Shown here in pieces: positions 1 to 10,895 of a stretch of 64,000 bases of DNA. The translations under genes and the position numbers were made by a program. The notes beneath the pieces are model-generated. The model searched no databases. It worked only from the letters and a program-made list of their open reading frames with translations, and was not told the origin of the DNA. Every line of letters begins with the position of its first letter. Position 1 is the first letter of the stretch. The DNA is from Certhia americana. Taxonomy: Eukaryota; Chordata; Aves; Passeriformes; Certhiidae. Location of the stretch: positions 33,149,818 through 33,213,817 of the forward strand of contig CM031878.1 in NCBI GenBank assembly GCA_018697195.1. Reading direction: 5' to 3'.

Positions 1-2204
1 CAGATCTCGGAAAAAAGTGGCACTAGCTGTCAACTCCACACAGTGACAAAAAGCAGGTTGTTACAGAACTTGAAACAGAAGCCACCTCTGCCTTCTCCTG
101 TTTGATTGCATGGCAATCTCATTATAGAATTCAAGTCCATGTAACTCATTAGCACAAAGCGAGGCTAAGCTTGAGAAACCATGCAACTAACTGCAACATC
201 AACTCGGATGCTTCCAAATGCTGCACTGCTATGTATGACAAATCGTATCTATGGCACTACCATCTGACTGAAGGTTTCTCTACTGTAGATTGGTAGAATG
301 ATGCCACTGACAACACAAAAGGTTGACTTCCTCAGAAACACTTCCTCTAGTTCTGTCAAGCTAGCTGACTGGAAAAAAAACTCAAACTATCAGATGAATC
401 ACAATTTGCTTAGACATATACTCCTTTCAGAATTGCCTGGTTGGTTATAAAAAGAATATATTGCAATTAACTTTTTACAATTAATAATTTTACAGGGCCT
501 GATTACAAAAATTATTCTTTTTAGCAAAGCCCCACAGATGGGCACTTGGCACTTATGGTCCTCCATCATCCCAAAAGCACGGCAAGACCATCAGACACAC
601 TCAGGAATATAAATATATGTTCCCAATAGTATAATCAGTACTCCAGCTTTCTGAGGACATGAAAGCTTGGTTAATCCCCAAGTAAACAAACAGCAGAATC
701 TTCTAGTACTACTTTGCCATTCTCCTCATTTGCTAGCACAAAACCCCCAAGGGTTAGGGAGAATATAAGTCCTTGCTCACCTACTGCAGTTGGTTTTCAC
801 TACCTCATTCACTACATGCAGTTAACAAAAAGGGAAAAGGAGGCAAAAAGAGCAAGAATAACCTCTTTCACACACTATTATGCAACACTCTCCTCTTGAA
901 GCTACAGAAGTTAATTTGTTTCTCCTGGCAGAAAAAAATCCCAGGAGTTATAGTTTGTAAAGTGGGAATCGAAAGGTTTGGAAAAAAGCATTACAATGAT
1001 AGATCAAATCTAAGACATGTTTTCAGATTAAGGTCTTCAGCTGGAAACTAAAAGAACCTCCCAGAAGTATTATTTCACCTTATTTTGGCACATCATCTTC
1101 CTAAGAAGACTTACCAGCATTTAAAATGTGAATATAATAGTCCTAGTCAGCACAGAGGTTACAGTAATATGTATTGGCAAGTTTTCAGTCAATTATAAAG
1201 GAGCCTTCCTGCTTCTCCTCTGCCTTCAGTAGACAACTTGAAGAGAAAGCACTCACAATATTTTTGAATGGTCATACAGAAGATTGAAATCCACTTATAC
1301 AAAAATGGGGAAAGATTATATAGCAGATATTTAATCAAATGGAAAAGCAGAGGCTTTAGAAACAGTGATTTCAGGCTGCATACTTGTGATGTCACAAATA
1401 CAACATCAACTTCTTCCCAAGCACTTAACTGGTGCAGAAAACCTCATTTGCGTAAATACTTTTCACTGCCTCCCTCATTAAGCTCTCCTTGCAGATTTAC
1501 ACAGCTGTTTGCCATGCTGAATACTACCTTATCAAAGTCTCATGGCTCTTCACAGTCTGTAATAGCTCCCAGTTTTGATAAAACCTGGATAATGGGCTGA
1601 CAATCACCAGAAACTACTCTGTGTGTCTTCCCAAACTGAAAAATGGGCTTTTAACACAAGGAAAATTCTAGTCTTGTGAATGAAACCTTGTTACAAACAA
1701 TTTTTTTCCTGATACAGAGGGACAAAGGCATTTCACCTCTGCCTCCTCCTATCCTTTAAAGTAGTACCTAGAAACTCATTTCAAGTACCTTGAACACCAT
1801 TTACCACTAAGTCATAGCTATTATGGTCAGGTTTACTTTCTCCTAAGAAAAAAGCTTTTATAAACACAGTTTTCTCCCTCTCTGCTGTATCCTTTGACTA
1901 GGTGGTCCAAATTCAAGGCAGTCAGTACAACAATTAAAAGCCCTGAAGGTTCCTACAGATCCAGCTAAAAATTCATGTCTGATAAGGCAGTTCCAGGGAA
2001 CATCTTAACTGAGATGCAAGAAGAATCAGGCAACAGCATACAAAATAACAAATCAATTATACTGATTTGTTATTTCCTGTCACAAGAATTGTAGGTCCAG
2101 GAGAAGAGAAGTAAAAAATCATACACAAAATTATACATATTCCTTTACACACACTAGCTACAGAACAAGATATGAGGGGTTTACTGCCTGTGTAAGGCAA
2201 AATA
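1..2204. other. Intronic stretch, no feature except the hairpin at 2043
   Basis: AT-rich intron of MLLT3. Open frames are short (up to 110 codons), overlap on opposite strands and have no recognisable protein similarity. Confidence 0.7.
2043..2075. repeat. Perfect hairpin, 13-bp arms, 7-base loop
   Basis: AAATAACAAATCA at 2043-2055 is the exact reverse complement of TGATTTGTTATTT at 2063-2075. It lies about 130 bp upstream of the SINE. Function unknown; AT-rich. Confidence 0.85.
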
Positions 2205-2332
2205 AGGAGTTCAGCTCAGCTGATGAGAGCACAGTGGGAATAACATTGTGCATTCAATCCCTGTATGGGCCACTTACACTTGTTGGACTTGATGATCCTT
2301 GTAGGTCCCTTCCAACTTGGAATATCCTGTGA
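2205..2332 (+). mobile_element. TguSINE1-like SINE (tRNA-derived head, CR1-like tail)
   Basis: The 5' half looks like a decayed tRNA gene: an A-box-like stretch at 2211-2227 (TCAGCTCAGCTGATGAG) and a B-box-like CATTCAATCCC at 2251-2261, followed by TGTATGGGCCA. The 3' half switches to the CR1-type tail (TTGGACTTGATGATCC, then GTCCCTTCCAACTTGG) and ends near ATCCTGTG, a decayed CR1 terminal repeat. A tRNA-Ile head on a CR1 tail defines TguSINE1, known from passerine genomes. The copy is diverged and not a functional tRNA. It is antisense to MLLT3. Confidence 0.8.
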
Positions 2333-3194
2333 GTTAGTGGTACTGACCTGTTAATATATGTTTGTCAAAATAACCATTTCTCTTCTCCTATAAATGAAAA
2401 TTTTGGTCTTAACATATTTGCAAATACATTTGCTAAACAGATAAATCAACTAAAACAATTTTAGGTGCAATTTTGAAATAAAAAATAGGAGCTCATGCAA
2501 TACCATCATACTGCTGAAGTCTGTTCCTTATGATCATCCTGTTTCATTGTACTGTGGGGTGAATATTGCTGTAACAAGCAGTAACACTTGGTATGTGTAA
2601 GGCCACAGAATGGAAAATAATTCAAAAAAGTCTCTAACTATAGCTAAAGCTGTTGTCAAATGCTACATAGGAGCAGATGGAACCAGATGACTAGTCAAGT
2701 TGTAAAAAGTAAGAGGGAACAGAGGAAGGTGTAAAAGCTAGAGCAAGAAGGCTCAGGTCCTAGGACAAGAAGGTGGAATGATGGTTTTCCTTAATGCTGA
2801 AGAGCCATACACATGTGCACACATACAACTGCACAGGTGAAGAATTCTAGTACTGCACACACTTCAGGTGCCCACTACAGTATACTGCCACTTAACCTCC
2901 TGTGACAGGAGACTATTCAGGCACTCAGCTGCAATGCTAGCTGTATTACAAACACTTCATGAACAGCAATAGTCAGAAACATATGCTGATCCATTCATTT
3001 TGAGCTGCCTTCGTATACAAGCAGGTTCCAGTAATTCATAGATGAGAAGTTATGGAAATGCTTCTCAAACAACATCTACCTTCCAACAAGCAACTGTGAG
3101 GTATCAATGGGCATCAGTAACAACAACTTTATCACTACTACTACATGATTTTATTAATAAGGATTTCTTCTCAATAATGATTCAGAATCTGTTG

Positions 3195-3400
3195 AGGTTA
3201 CACTGCCTAATCATATTATCAAAAGACCCTGGAGAGAGCCTTGACAAATCAGAGGGCTGGGCAATCACCAGCTGTACAAAGTTCAACAATGACAAGTGCC
3301 AGAGTCTGCACCTGGGATGGGGCAACCCTGGATATGCAGAGAGACTGGGGAATGAGACACTGGAGAGGACTGCTGCAGAAATGGACCTTCCCAAATCAGG
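3195..3400 (+). mobile_element. CR1 LINE fragment, part of ORF2 (reverse transcriptase region)
   Basis: The plus strand translates to the conserved CR1 ORF2 stretch Leu-Asp-Lys-Ser-Glu-Gly-Trp-Ala-Ile-Thr, then Lys-Cys-Gln-Ser-Leu-His-Leu-Gly-Trp-Gly-Asn-Pro-Gly-Tyr. This matches the family motif around HLGxGNPxY. The fragment is short, lacks both ends and is a dead remnant. The frame stays open for about 70 codons, but only because the copy is short. Confidence 0.8.
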
Positions 3401-4814
3401 ATATTCAATGAATTCCATGTAAGAAAAAAATTGGAGTACTCAGTTCTCATCGAACTGAATTATTTTGATAATACCTGCAGAATGAGTCAGCCAAGATCAC
3501 GGAAAGTCAGAACAAGCATTGATGATTACCTGTCCCCTGTTACATCAAGAGATTATGCCTTCTCTACAGCTCACATAAATTGCTTAAATCATTTATCTCA
3601 AATGTTTTATTTCTCCATACCACAAATGAAGAACTATTTTTTCTTTCACAAATGCATTCCCACATGTTCTATGAGACATTAGCTGACACTGAAGGAACAG
3701 ATGCATTCAAGCAACAATGACACATTTTACTAGCAGTGACTACACTGAAGCCTTTGGACATAACAATAAAATTCTAGTTAAAATTCTCTTTCTTACAAGT
3801 TTTAACATGAGATGCATTGGCCAGTTTAAAGCTGTTGACCACTTCAGTATGAATACATTTTTTTATTAAAAATGGTCAGAATCAACAAGTAAAGGCAGAA
3901 ATCTCCCTTAAGCAGATTTCAACACAACATCAAGATGATGCAGAAAAATGTCTGCAAGAACTGATACATATTTTATGCATCCTGCAGGATACTCCAGGAG
4001 GGTGCCTGTAAGAAGTGATGGCTTCTTAAAGAGAACTGATTTAACCATAAGGTTTTTTGTACTAGCATTTTACAGATATTTGCCCATTACTTGCTCATAT
4101 TGATCACACTTTGATCAACTTTTCCATCTATTCAACCACCTTCCTTAAAATAAGTCTCAAAACAAAGGGGTGGCATTCATTTTCAGAGGAAGGCAGATTG
4201 TGGTACCAAATTCCTCCTGCAGGAATAACTCAGCTTTAAATATTCAGCTGTAATTTTTTAAAAGCTCTTTGACTCTGCTATTTTACAGCTCACCTTGCCA
4301 GCTGGAAAGGTCTAGTACTCAGATTCTCTAAGAAAAATACCAAAACAGCCTGGAAGAGAATGGCTCTGTAATTTTCTAACTTCAGACATACTTCAGCCAT
4401 TGATTAAAAAAATTATCGGCAGATTCAAACAGAAGCTAGAAAAAATTACTAAGATGAATATAGGTTAAATGGTTCATCCTAGACTAGGAATAAGGAGTGT
4501 CCATTTGCTTTATACCTTATGCTAACATGTACTGCATGAAAAAGATAAAATCCCAAGAGAAAGCACAAAAGGCACTAAAAGGTCTAAGACTGGGCTCTCT
4601 GCACTGCATTTACAGATATATTACATTACCTCCCTCACACACAGAGTGACCAGATTGCCATCACTTCTACCAACTGGATAGAGTAACAAGACACAGCTTA
4701 ATACCCCTTAAATAAAGTGAACCCTAACTAAATTTTGACATAACATTTTCTGTACACACTCTCTACTTCCCAATCATTAAATACTTTCCTCATCAACTGA
4801 GAACAATATAATAC

Positions 4815-5160
4815 ACAAGACAGGACGGCAGGGAAGCCATCAATTCCATGGCTGAGTTTGGATTCAGTCACACCTAGGTTCCATCAGGAATTTTGAAAGC
4901 AAGGGGGTTGTCTCTGAACCTTGTGTCTCAGCAGGAGGGGCTCACTGTTTTATATGCTTACTCTTTTCCATCTCCAGTCACTGTGTAAATCATTCTAAGC
5001 TGATTCTAATCTGATTTTGCTTTGTGTATTTCATCCATGTAATAAGTAATAGAGTGAACCTTGCCACTGAACTTTGTTAGTCACAAATTTACATTAAACC
5101 TGCTTTTGCTAATACCCTTGACAGTGATTTTTTTAAGCAAACTAAACCACTCATTTGCAA
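4815..5160 (+). mobile_element. Possible LTR fragment
   Basis: The stretch resembles avian retroviral LTR sequence: a region with GTAATAAGTAATAGAG, then ACATTAAACCTGCTTTTGC and an end near CTCATTTGC. It abuts the clearer ERVL LTR that follows. Recognition is from memory of similar avian repeats, with no terminal duplication found. It could be another old repeat. Confidence 0.35.
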
Positions 5161-5164
5161 GTCA

Positions 5165-5402
5165 CTGTTACATGTGATGGAGCTCTGCTTTCCTGAGGAT
5201 GGCTGAACACTTGCCTGCCTAAAAAGGAAGTAGTGAATAAATTCCTTGTTTTGCTTTGCTTGCAGCACAGCTTTTGCTTTACCTATTAAACTGTTTTAAT
5301 CTTAACCCACAAGTTTCTCCCAATTGTCTCCCTCATGCCACTGCAGGGAAATGAATAGGCTGTTGGGTGGTGCTTAGATGCCAGCTAGGGATAAACGACA
5401 AC
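5165..5402 (+). mobile_element. ERVL-type LTR, 3' portion
   Basis: Landmarks of a common avian ERVL LTR appear in order: GATGGCTGAACAC, GCCTGCC, GTGAATAAATTCC (with AATAAA), TTGCTTTGCTTGC, CTATTAAACTG, CTTAACCCAC, then GGTGCTTAG and a decayed terminus GGATAAACGACAAC. The 5' half is missing. Orientation is plus, antisense to MLLT3. Confidence 0.7.
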
Positions 5403-5637
5403 ATTACCCCCTCCAGGACTTCCAGCAGAAGGATCATTTTCCTTGGGCAGCTGCAAAGTTTCAAAGTTCAGTACACATCACAGATGGTACAGAAGACTCA
5501 AAACTAAAGGACACAGAAAATGATCATCTGTATTCTGCACTGCACACACAAGTAAAAGTGCTTACTGAGAGATTCAGAAGTCACTGGAAATGTCTAGGAT
5601 CATGCATAGTTTATGCCTGCCATCCTTTCTGTCTGTT

Positions 5638-5664
5638 CTGTCTTGTTTCCTCTGAACAAGACAG
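5638..5664. repeat. Hairpin, 10 perfect base pairs plus wobbles
   Basis: CTGTCTTGTT (5638-5647) pairs with AACAAGACAG (5655-5664) across a 7-base loop. A T-G closing pair could extend it. No known element recognised. Confidence 0.7.
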
Positions 5665-6494
5665 GAATGAAAAAGAGATGGGAAAAGAATAAAAACAAGT
5701 ACTTTTAAACTGAAGTTATTCCTGCATTTCCTGCGTTATTTCTTAGATGTTATTTTTTTCAAGACAATTGTATTTTTCAATACATTTTTTACAATTTCTC
5801 AAAAACTACTGTTAAAAAATATACATATGTCTCAGGTATCACTGAAGTATGGCACTTCCAGAAAGCACGTGGTCTAGAAGTCTTTCTTAGATGAGCATGA
5901 CACTAAAGCAAAAGAAAAGCCCTTGAACAACTGAACTGCAGCTAAGGTTGCCTGGATAATAACATAATAAACCAAACAATTATCTTTGGTGGAGAACACA
6001 TCAGATATAACATTAAGAACTCACACAATAAATGTCAATTTGCCCTGTAGATACCATTAGTATTTTAAGGGTAACAAAAACGTCCAGTAATTGTGCACTA
6101 GTACATTCTCATATTTGTATAGAGGTTCAGCCCTTGGGATTTTCTTTTTTACTTAGAAAAACAGATTCCACAATTGCAGGATTTGAAGTAATTTCTTCCT
6201 TGGTTATTAATTATATACCTCTTCTTCCCATTAAAGACTTGGCATAGAGAATATTTTCTCTTAACTTCCAGACAGATACTTAATACAATAAATCTTATTC
6301 TCTATTTTAATTTAATTATGCTATGTAAGGATCAAACTGGGAATAAGCATTTCAGAGCCAAGAAAGTCAGTCTGTATACCAGTGATGCCATAACTGTGTC
6401 AAAATTTTGAGGTTTAAAAAGTTTTACAAGCAAGCCAAGAATAACTTTTTTTCCATCACATCTCCATTCTTCACGGTTATTTTACTTGATTCAT

Positions 6495-6990
6495 TGCAGA
6501 ATTAGTAAGTCTGGAAGGGACCACAAGTGAATGTCTGGTCCAACCTCCCTGCTCGAGCAGGGCCATCCTAGAACACATGGCACAGGATTATGTCCGGACA
6601 GTTCTTGAGTACCTCCAGTGAAGGAGACTCCACAACCTCTTTGGACCCTCTTTCCAGCATCTCCCTGTCTCTCTGGTCCTGAGGAGCCCAGAACTGGACA
6701 CAGCCCTCCAGATGTGCCTCCCTAGGGATAAGCAGAGAGGCAGGATCACCTCCCCAGCCTGCTGGCAATGCTCTTCCCAATGCACCCCAGGACACCATTG
6801 GCCTTCTTGGCCACCAGGACACACTGCTGGCTCATGGACAGCTTGCTGTCCACCAGGACCCCCAGCTCCTTCTCCTCAGAGCTGCTTTCCAGCAGATCAG
6901 CCCCAGCCTGTGCTGCTGGATGGGGTTGTCCCTCTGCAAATGCAAGACCCTGCAATTTCTTTTGCTGAATTTCAGACAAATTTCTTTGTT
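6495..6990 (-). mobile_element. CR1 LINE fragment with internal deletion (ORF2 C-terminus)
   Basis: Minus-strand translation gives conserved CR1 ORF2 segments: Glu-Leu-Gly-Val-Leu-Val-Asp-Ser-Lys-Leu-Ser, then Val-Ala-Lys-Lys-Ala-Asn-Gly-Val-Leu-Gly-Cys-Ile, and after a frameshift Cys-Val-Gln-Phe-Trp-Ala-Pro-Gln. It then jumps straight to Glu-Val-Val-Glu-Ser-Pro-Ser-Leu-Glu. In complete CR1 about 80-90 codons separate the last two blocks, so roughly 250 bp were deleted near 6630. The copy is 5' truncated, as usual for CR1, and non-functional. It lies in the sense direction of MLLT3. Confidence 0.88.
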
Positions 6991-7734
6991 TTTCAGATGT
7001 AATATACTGGAAAAAGAAATCAATTTTGATTGTATCACCTACCTGATAACCTTCCTAAAGCCGTTCAGAATAGGTATACATAGATCATGAACAGTCTACC
7101 TCTCGTAATTATTTTAGCAGTTGAAGAGTGAGATTAAGAACAGGAAGCAAAAACTGTATCTTCAAATACATTTTATTCATTGTATTCACTAACAAAAGGA
7201 AAAATACAAGATAGTATGTTAACTTAAGCAAAACACAGATGTTTTAATATGACATGAGCTTAAACTATCAAAAGGTATTTCTAAAGCTAGAACAATTATT
7301 TATGGTAAACAGTGTTTACATGGATCTGCCTGTTTTTTCTGCCTGTCACCTTGCATCACTTGAGTAAAAGAACAATACAAAGCTCTGCAATCAAAAATAC
7401 CCTGAAAAGGAGAGACATGTAGTTTGTGTGCAATCACATTTACAATTATTATGATGTAAACGTATGCTTCAGGGATAAATTGAGTTTAACAGCTGTGTTG
7501 GCATACAGGTAATGCTAATGTTGTAGACCTCGGTATGCATTATCACAACAATTACAGTATTAAGCAGTTATGAATTTTGAGGGAAGAAAACAGCCATGTG
7601 AGGATAAGAAAGTGGCATATAAAACTACAACTTTCTTCAACCAGAAATAATTAAAATTGCAATGTTGTTTCTGACCACTGTAGCATGACTATAGCGTCAT
7701 TCTTCTGCTTAAGATAGAAAACAGAACAAACTAT

Positions 7735-8330
7735 TTCAATTGGAAAGGGCCTATAATAAGCATCTAGTCCAACTGTCTGAGCACTTCAGGACATGGTCAA
7801 TGTTCTTAACAACACACTTTAACTAAACGCCTCAAACACTGACAGCTGGGGGCATTTACCACCTTTCTAGTATGCCTGCTCCAGGATATTTGACTGCCCT
7901 TATATTAAAAAAAAATGCTTCCGAATGTTGAGTTTGAACCTGCCCTGGCACAGCTTTGAGCCACTCATACAAATCCCACCACTGTGTCCCAGGGAGAAGA
8001 AGCCAGCACCTCCCTTTCCACATCCCCTCTTCAGGAAGCTGTTCAGGGCAGTAAGGTTGCCCCTCAGCCTCCTTTCCTCCAAACTAGACAAACCCAAACT
8101 CAGCTCCTCCTTCCAGCCCTTTCATCAGCATTTTTTCCCCAACTCTGGATACATTCAAAGACCTTCCCCCCCTTCTCACCCTGCGGGCCCAGCACTGCAC
8201 ACAGGACCCAGGGTGAGGCCACACCAGGGTGAATCCAGCAGGATGATCCCAACCACAGCTGGTGATGCTGTGTCTGGTGCAGCCCGGGATGGAGTTTGCC
8301 CTCCTGGCTGCACGGGCACACACTGCTGAC
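7735..8330 (-). mobile_element. CR1 LINE fragment, old and diverged
   Basis: Minus-strand translation shows diverged CR1 ORF2 motifs: Leu-Ser-Ser-Leu-Glu-Glu-Arg-Arg-Leu-Arg-Gly-Asn-Leu and Arg-Phe-Lys-Leu-Asn-Ile-Arg-Lys-His-Phe-Phe. Further upstream lie relics of the Val-Ala-Lys-Lys-Ala-Asn and Cys-Val-Gln-Phe-Trp-Ala blocks. Its content overlaps that of the copy at 6495-6990, so the two are independent insertions in the same orientation. Several frameshifts make it inactive. Confidence 0.82.
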
Positions 8331-10345
8331 TCACCCTGAGCTGCTGCTGGGAGCTGAGAAAGGCTTCCAGTTCATCCTAGCTGCTTCTCACACTGCATGT
8401 ATTGATGTACATGCCTTTCAGACGCACTGAAAGATACATATATATAGAGACACACACACTGAAAGGTATAATATATTAATTCACAAAAGCTAGCCACTGA
8501 TATATTTCTTCTCAAGCTCTGGAGACTTGCATTCTACGTAGTGACAAACTCCACTTTGCACATAAAACAGAAATGGAAGGGAAAGAAATAGAGATTGGGC
8601 CATAAAGGCAAAATCTTCAAAGAAAATCTTCAAAGTGGCATGGTCTAACCCTTAATAATTGGTTTTACTGTAGGCCAATTCCAGCATGAAGTGAACAACT
8701 AGTTTTTAAAAATCTTTACCTTAAAAATTGCTATATTAATGAAACTGCATTTGGATTAATAATCTGATGGAAATCTGTAAAACAATAAAGTGACCAAGCT
8801 GTCCAAACAGACTTCTAATAGATCATAGTCACAGTTTTGCCTAAGAAAGCCAAGTGTTTTCTTATGCTTAAAAGCCCTTCATCACGCAGTACTTCCAAAT
8901 CTGCTCTTTTAAAAATATCAGAAAAAAGCGGACAAAATCGCATTTGCAAACTGATCCTTATTCTTTTTAAAAATGCCACAAAATTAATTGGAAAACTATT
9001 GATGGAAACATTAGCAAGGTTTTACTCATTTATACGCTACAGAATAAACAATTTCTTTGGTAATCCCTAGCTGTATTTGTTTCTGAGAGAAGCAACACAG
9101 CATTGTTTCCAATTTTCCAGTCAGTGACATCTTTCCAATTTCACTGTTGAGTTGCAAGCATTCAGTAATAAGGAAATAGTTTTGATCATAATTCTGGAGG
9201 AATGCTTTTAGGAGTCGTAACTTAGTTACGCAGATCTTGAAAAAGAAGTGAAGTGCTTCCTAATAACATTTACATATGCAATCTGCTAACAATAGTTTTT
9301 TTTACCAAATACCCCAATCGTTGTTCAGGCAGCAGTATCACACCAGATATCCTTCTAAAATCACGGAAAAGCTAAGTTTTGGGTTTTGTGAAGAATACTT
9401 CAATGGGAACACTTTTCTTGCTCTTCACAATATATTTACTGCCTTGGTATGCCTCTAGCACATATTTTTTCCATGTATTGTATTGATTAAATAACAGCTT
9501 GAAAAACAGAGAGTAGAAATAATTAAGTGTAAACATCTTGAACAAAAATTAGAGTGCATACCACCAGCTAGGCATACAGGAAACAAGTAATCTTACAACA
9601 CCATAGTTTCATTAGTGGTCAAGACTCAAAACAGACGGCAGAGGAACAGAAAACTTCTCACTTTTCTTCAGTTTTGATAAAGGGAATGTGATGACTCACT
9701 CTGGTTGAAGAAAGGCAATTCAAACCTGCAAAATTATGTATGTGTGGCAATTTCAATCTAAGAAATATTCTCTATTTAACATTCATTTATAATTCTTTCA
9801 GGAATTAGACTAGATATTGCCTAGAGAACATTAAATTAGGCAAAATAGAAATCAGCATTTTATGCTAGCATATCATATGCTTTCAAAGAAAGCTCTCCTC
9901 ATGCTCTCCTTTTTTATATAAAGGCAGATTTTCTTGCTTGGAGATGATTTATCCAAAGCATTATTTCCCACAATAGATCGATTGACTGATAATAGTTAAC
10001 TGCACAAGAAGAGTTTTCAAAATCTGTCACTTCAAAATTCTGGAGGTTCCTTACCTTTTTATTTGATGGTTTCTTTTGGTTTTTTGTTTGTTTGGATATT
10101 TGTTTTTTTTTTACCCCCAGCAAACTAGGGGTATATTACTTCATTATCTGAAGTTGTAATTGGAGGATTTACCCTGATGTGTAAATGGATCAAACTTATA
10201 TCTGTCTAAAAAACTTGTGACTATGGTCCATCTTGGATGTAGCCCCTCTCAGCCGCTTCTGACTGCCCAAGGTGTTCCTATTGGAGGCCTTTAATAAATA
10301 CCCTGTCTAGTCTCTCTTTTTAGGTACCTACTCCAAGGCATCAGT
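8331..10345. other. Intronic stretch, nothing recognised
   Basis: AT-rich DNA between an old CR1 piece and an LTR. Contains a small ACATATATATAGAGACACACAC patch near 8430 and a 13-bp direct duplication (AAAATCTTCAAAG) near 8610; otherwise nothing. Confidence 0.6.
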
Positions 10346-10895
10346 TGTACTAGTTTGAAAGCAAACTAGTGAGAGATTCCAAATCAGAACTACAATTTAT
10401 TAGGCAAAAATAAAATAAATGCATAAAACACTGGCTTAACATGACAGCCTGACACCCTGCTGGTCAGGGTGGTGGTAGCAGTCTGATTAAATGTTGGCTG
10501 CAATCCTGTTGAAGGAACATGTGGTTCTGTTGAAGCAGTGATCCTATAGAAGGGTCTGATCTTCCTCTGACAGTCTAGTAATGGAGCTCTTGTCCTTTAA
10601 GAATGCAGTGGATAAGGCTGCCTGTAGTGGTCCAAATCTCAGATCATATCCAGGTAGGAATGCTTGGTTCCTTCTCTTGGATGGAACATCTCATAGTGGG
10701 ATGATGTAATTTTTGAGTCATGCAGTGATGTTTGGTGGCCCATTAGCACAAGACAGCCCCTGGAGGAAGTTACCAGGGATGTGTCATGGACAAGATAGCA
10801 CAGCCTCACCAGGTTTTAACAGCTTATGGAAATGGTGCAAAAACATTTCCATAAAGGCCCTATGAAATCGTGTGACTGCATAAATCTTACATTTT
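10346..10895 (-). mobile_element. LTR of an avian endogenous retrovirus (degraded)
   Basis: The left edge is TGTACTAGTTTG-AAAG-CAAACTAGT, whose 9-bp inverted repeat is characteristic of one avian LTR end. It is followed by GAGAGATTCCAAATCAGA and an AATAAA on the minus strand (10396-10401), about 50 bp from the tip. Further in are GACACCCTGCTGGTCAGGG and ATATCCAGGTAGGAATGC, as in related LTRs. Orientation is inferred from the poly(A) signal, which would make it sense to MLLT3. The other edge is uncertain and no target-site duplication was found. Confidence 0.6.

Noticed and set aside
2211..2262. A functional tRNA gene
   Set aside because: A-box and B-box are only approximate and the head is joined to a CR1 tail, so it is a SINE.
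3042..3422. 126-codon plus-strand open frame as a host gene
   Set aside because: Its second half is a CR1 ORF2 relic and the first half has no recognisable similarity.
3977..3988. Perfect palindrome ATCCTGCAGGAT
   Set aside because: Twelve bases without loop is expected by chance in 64 kb.
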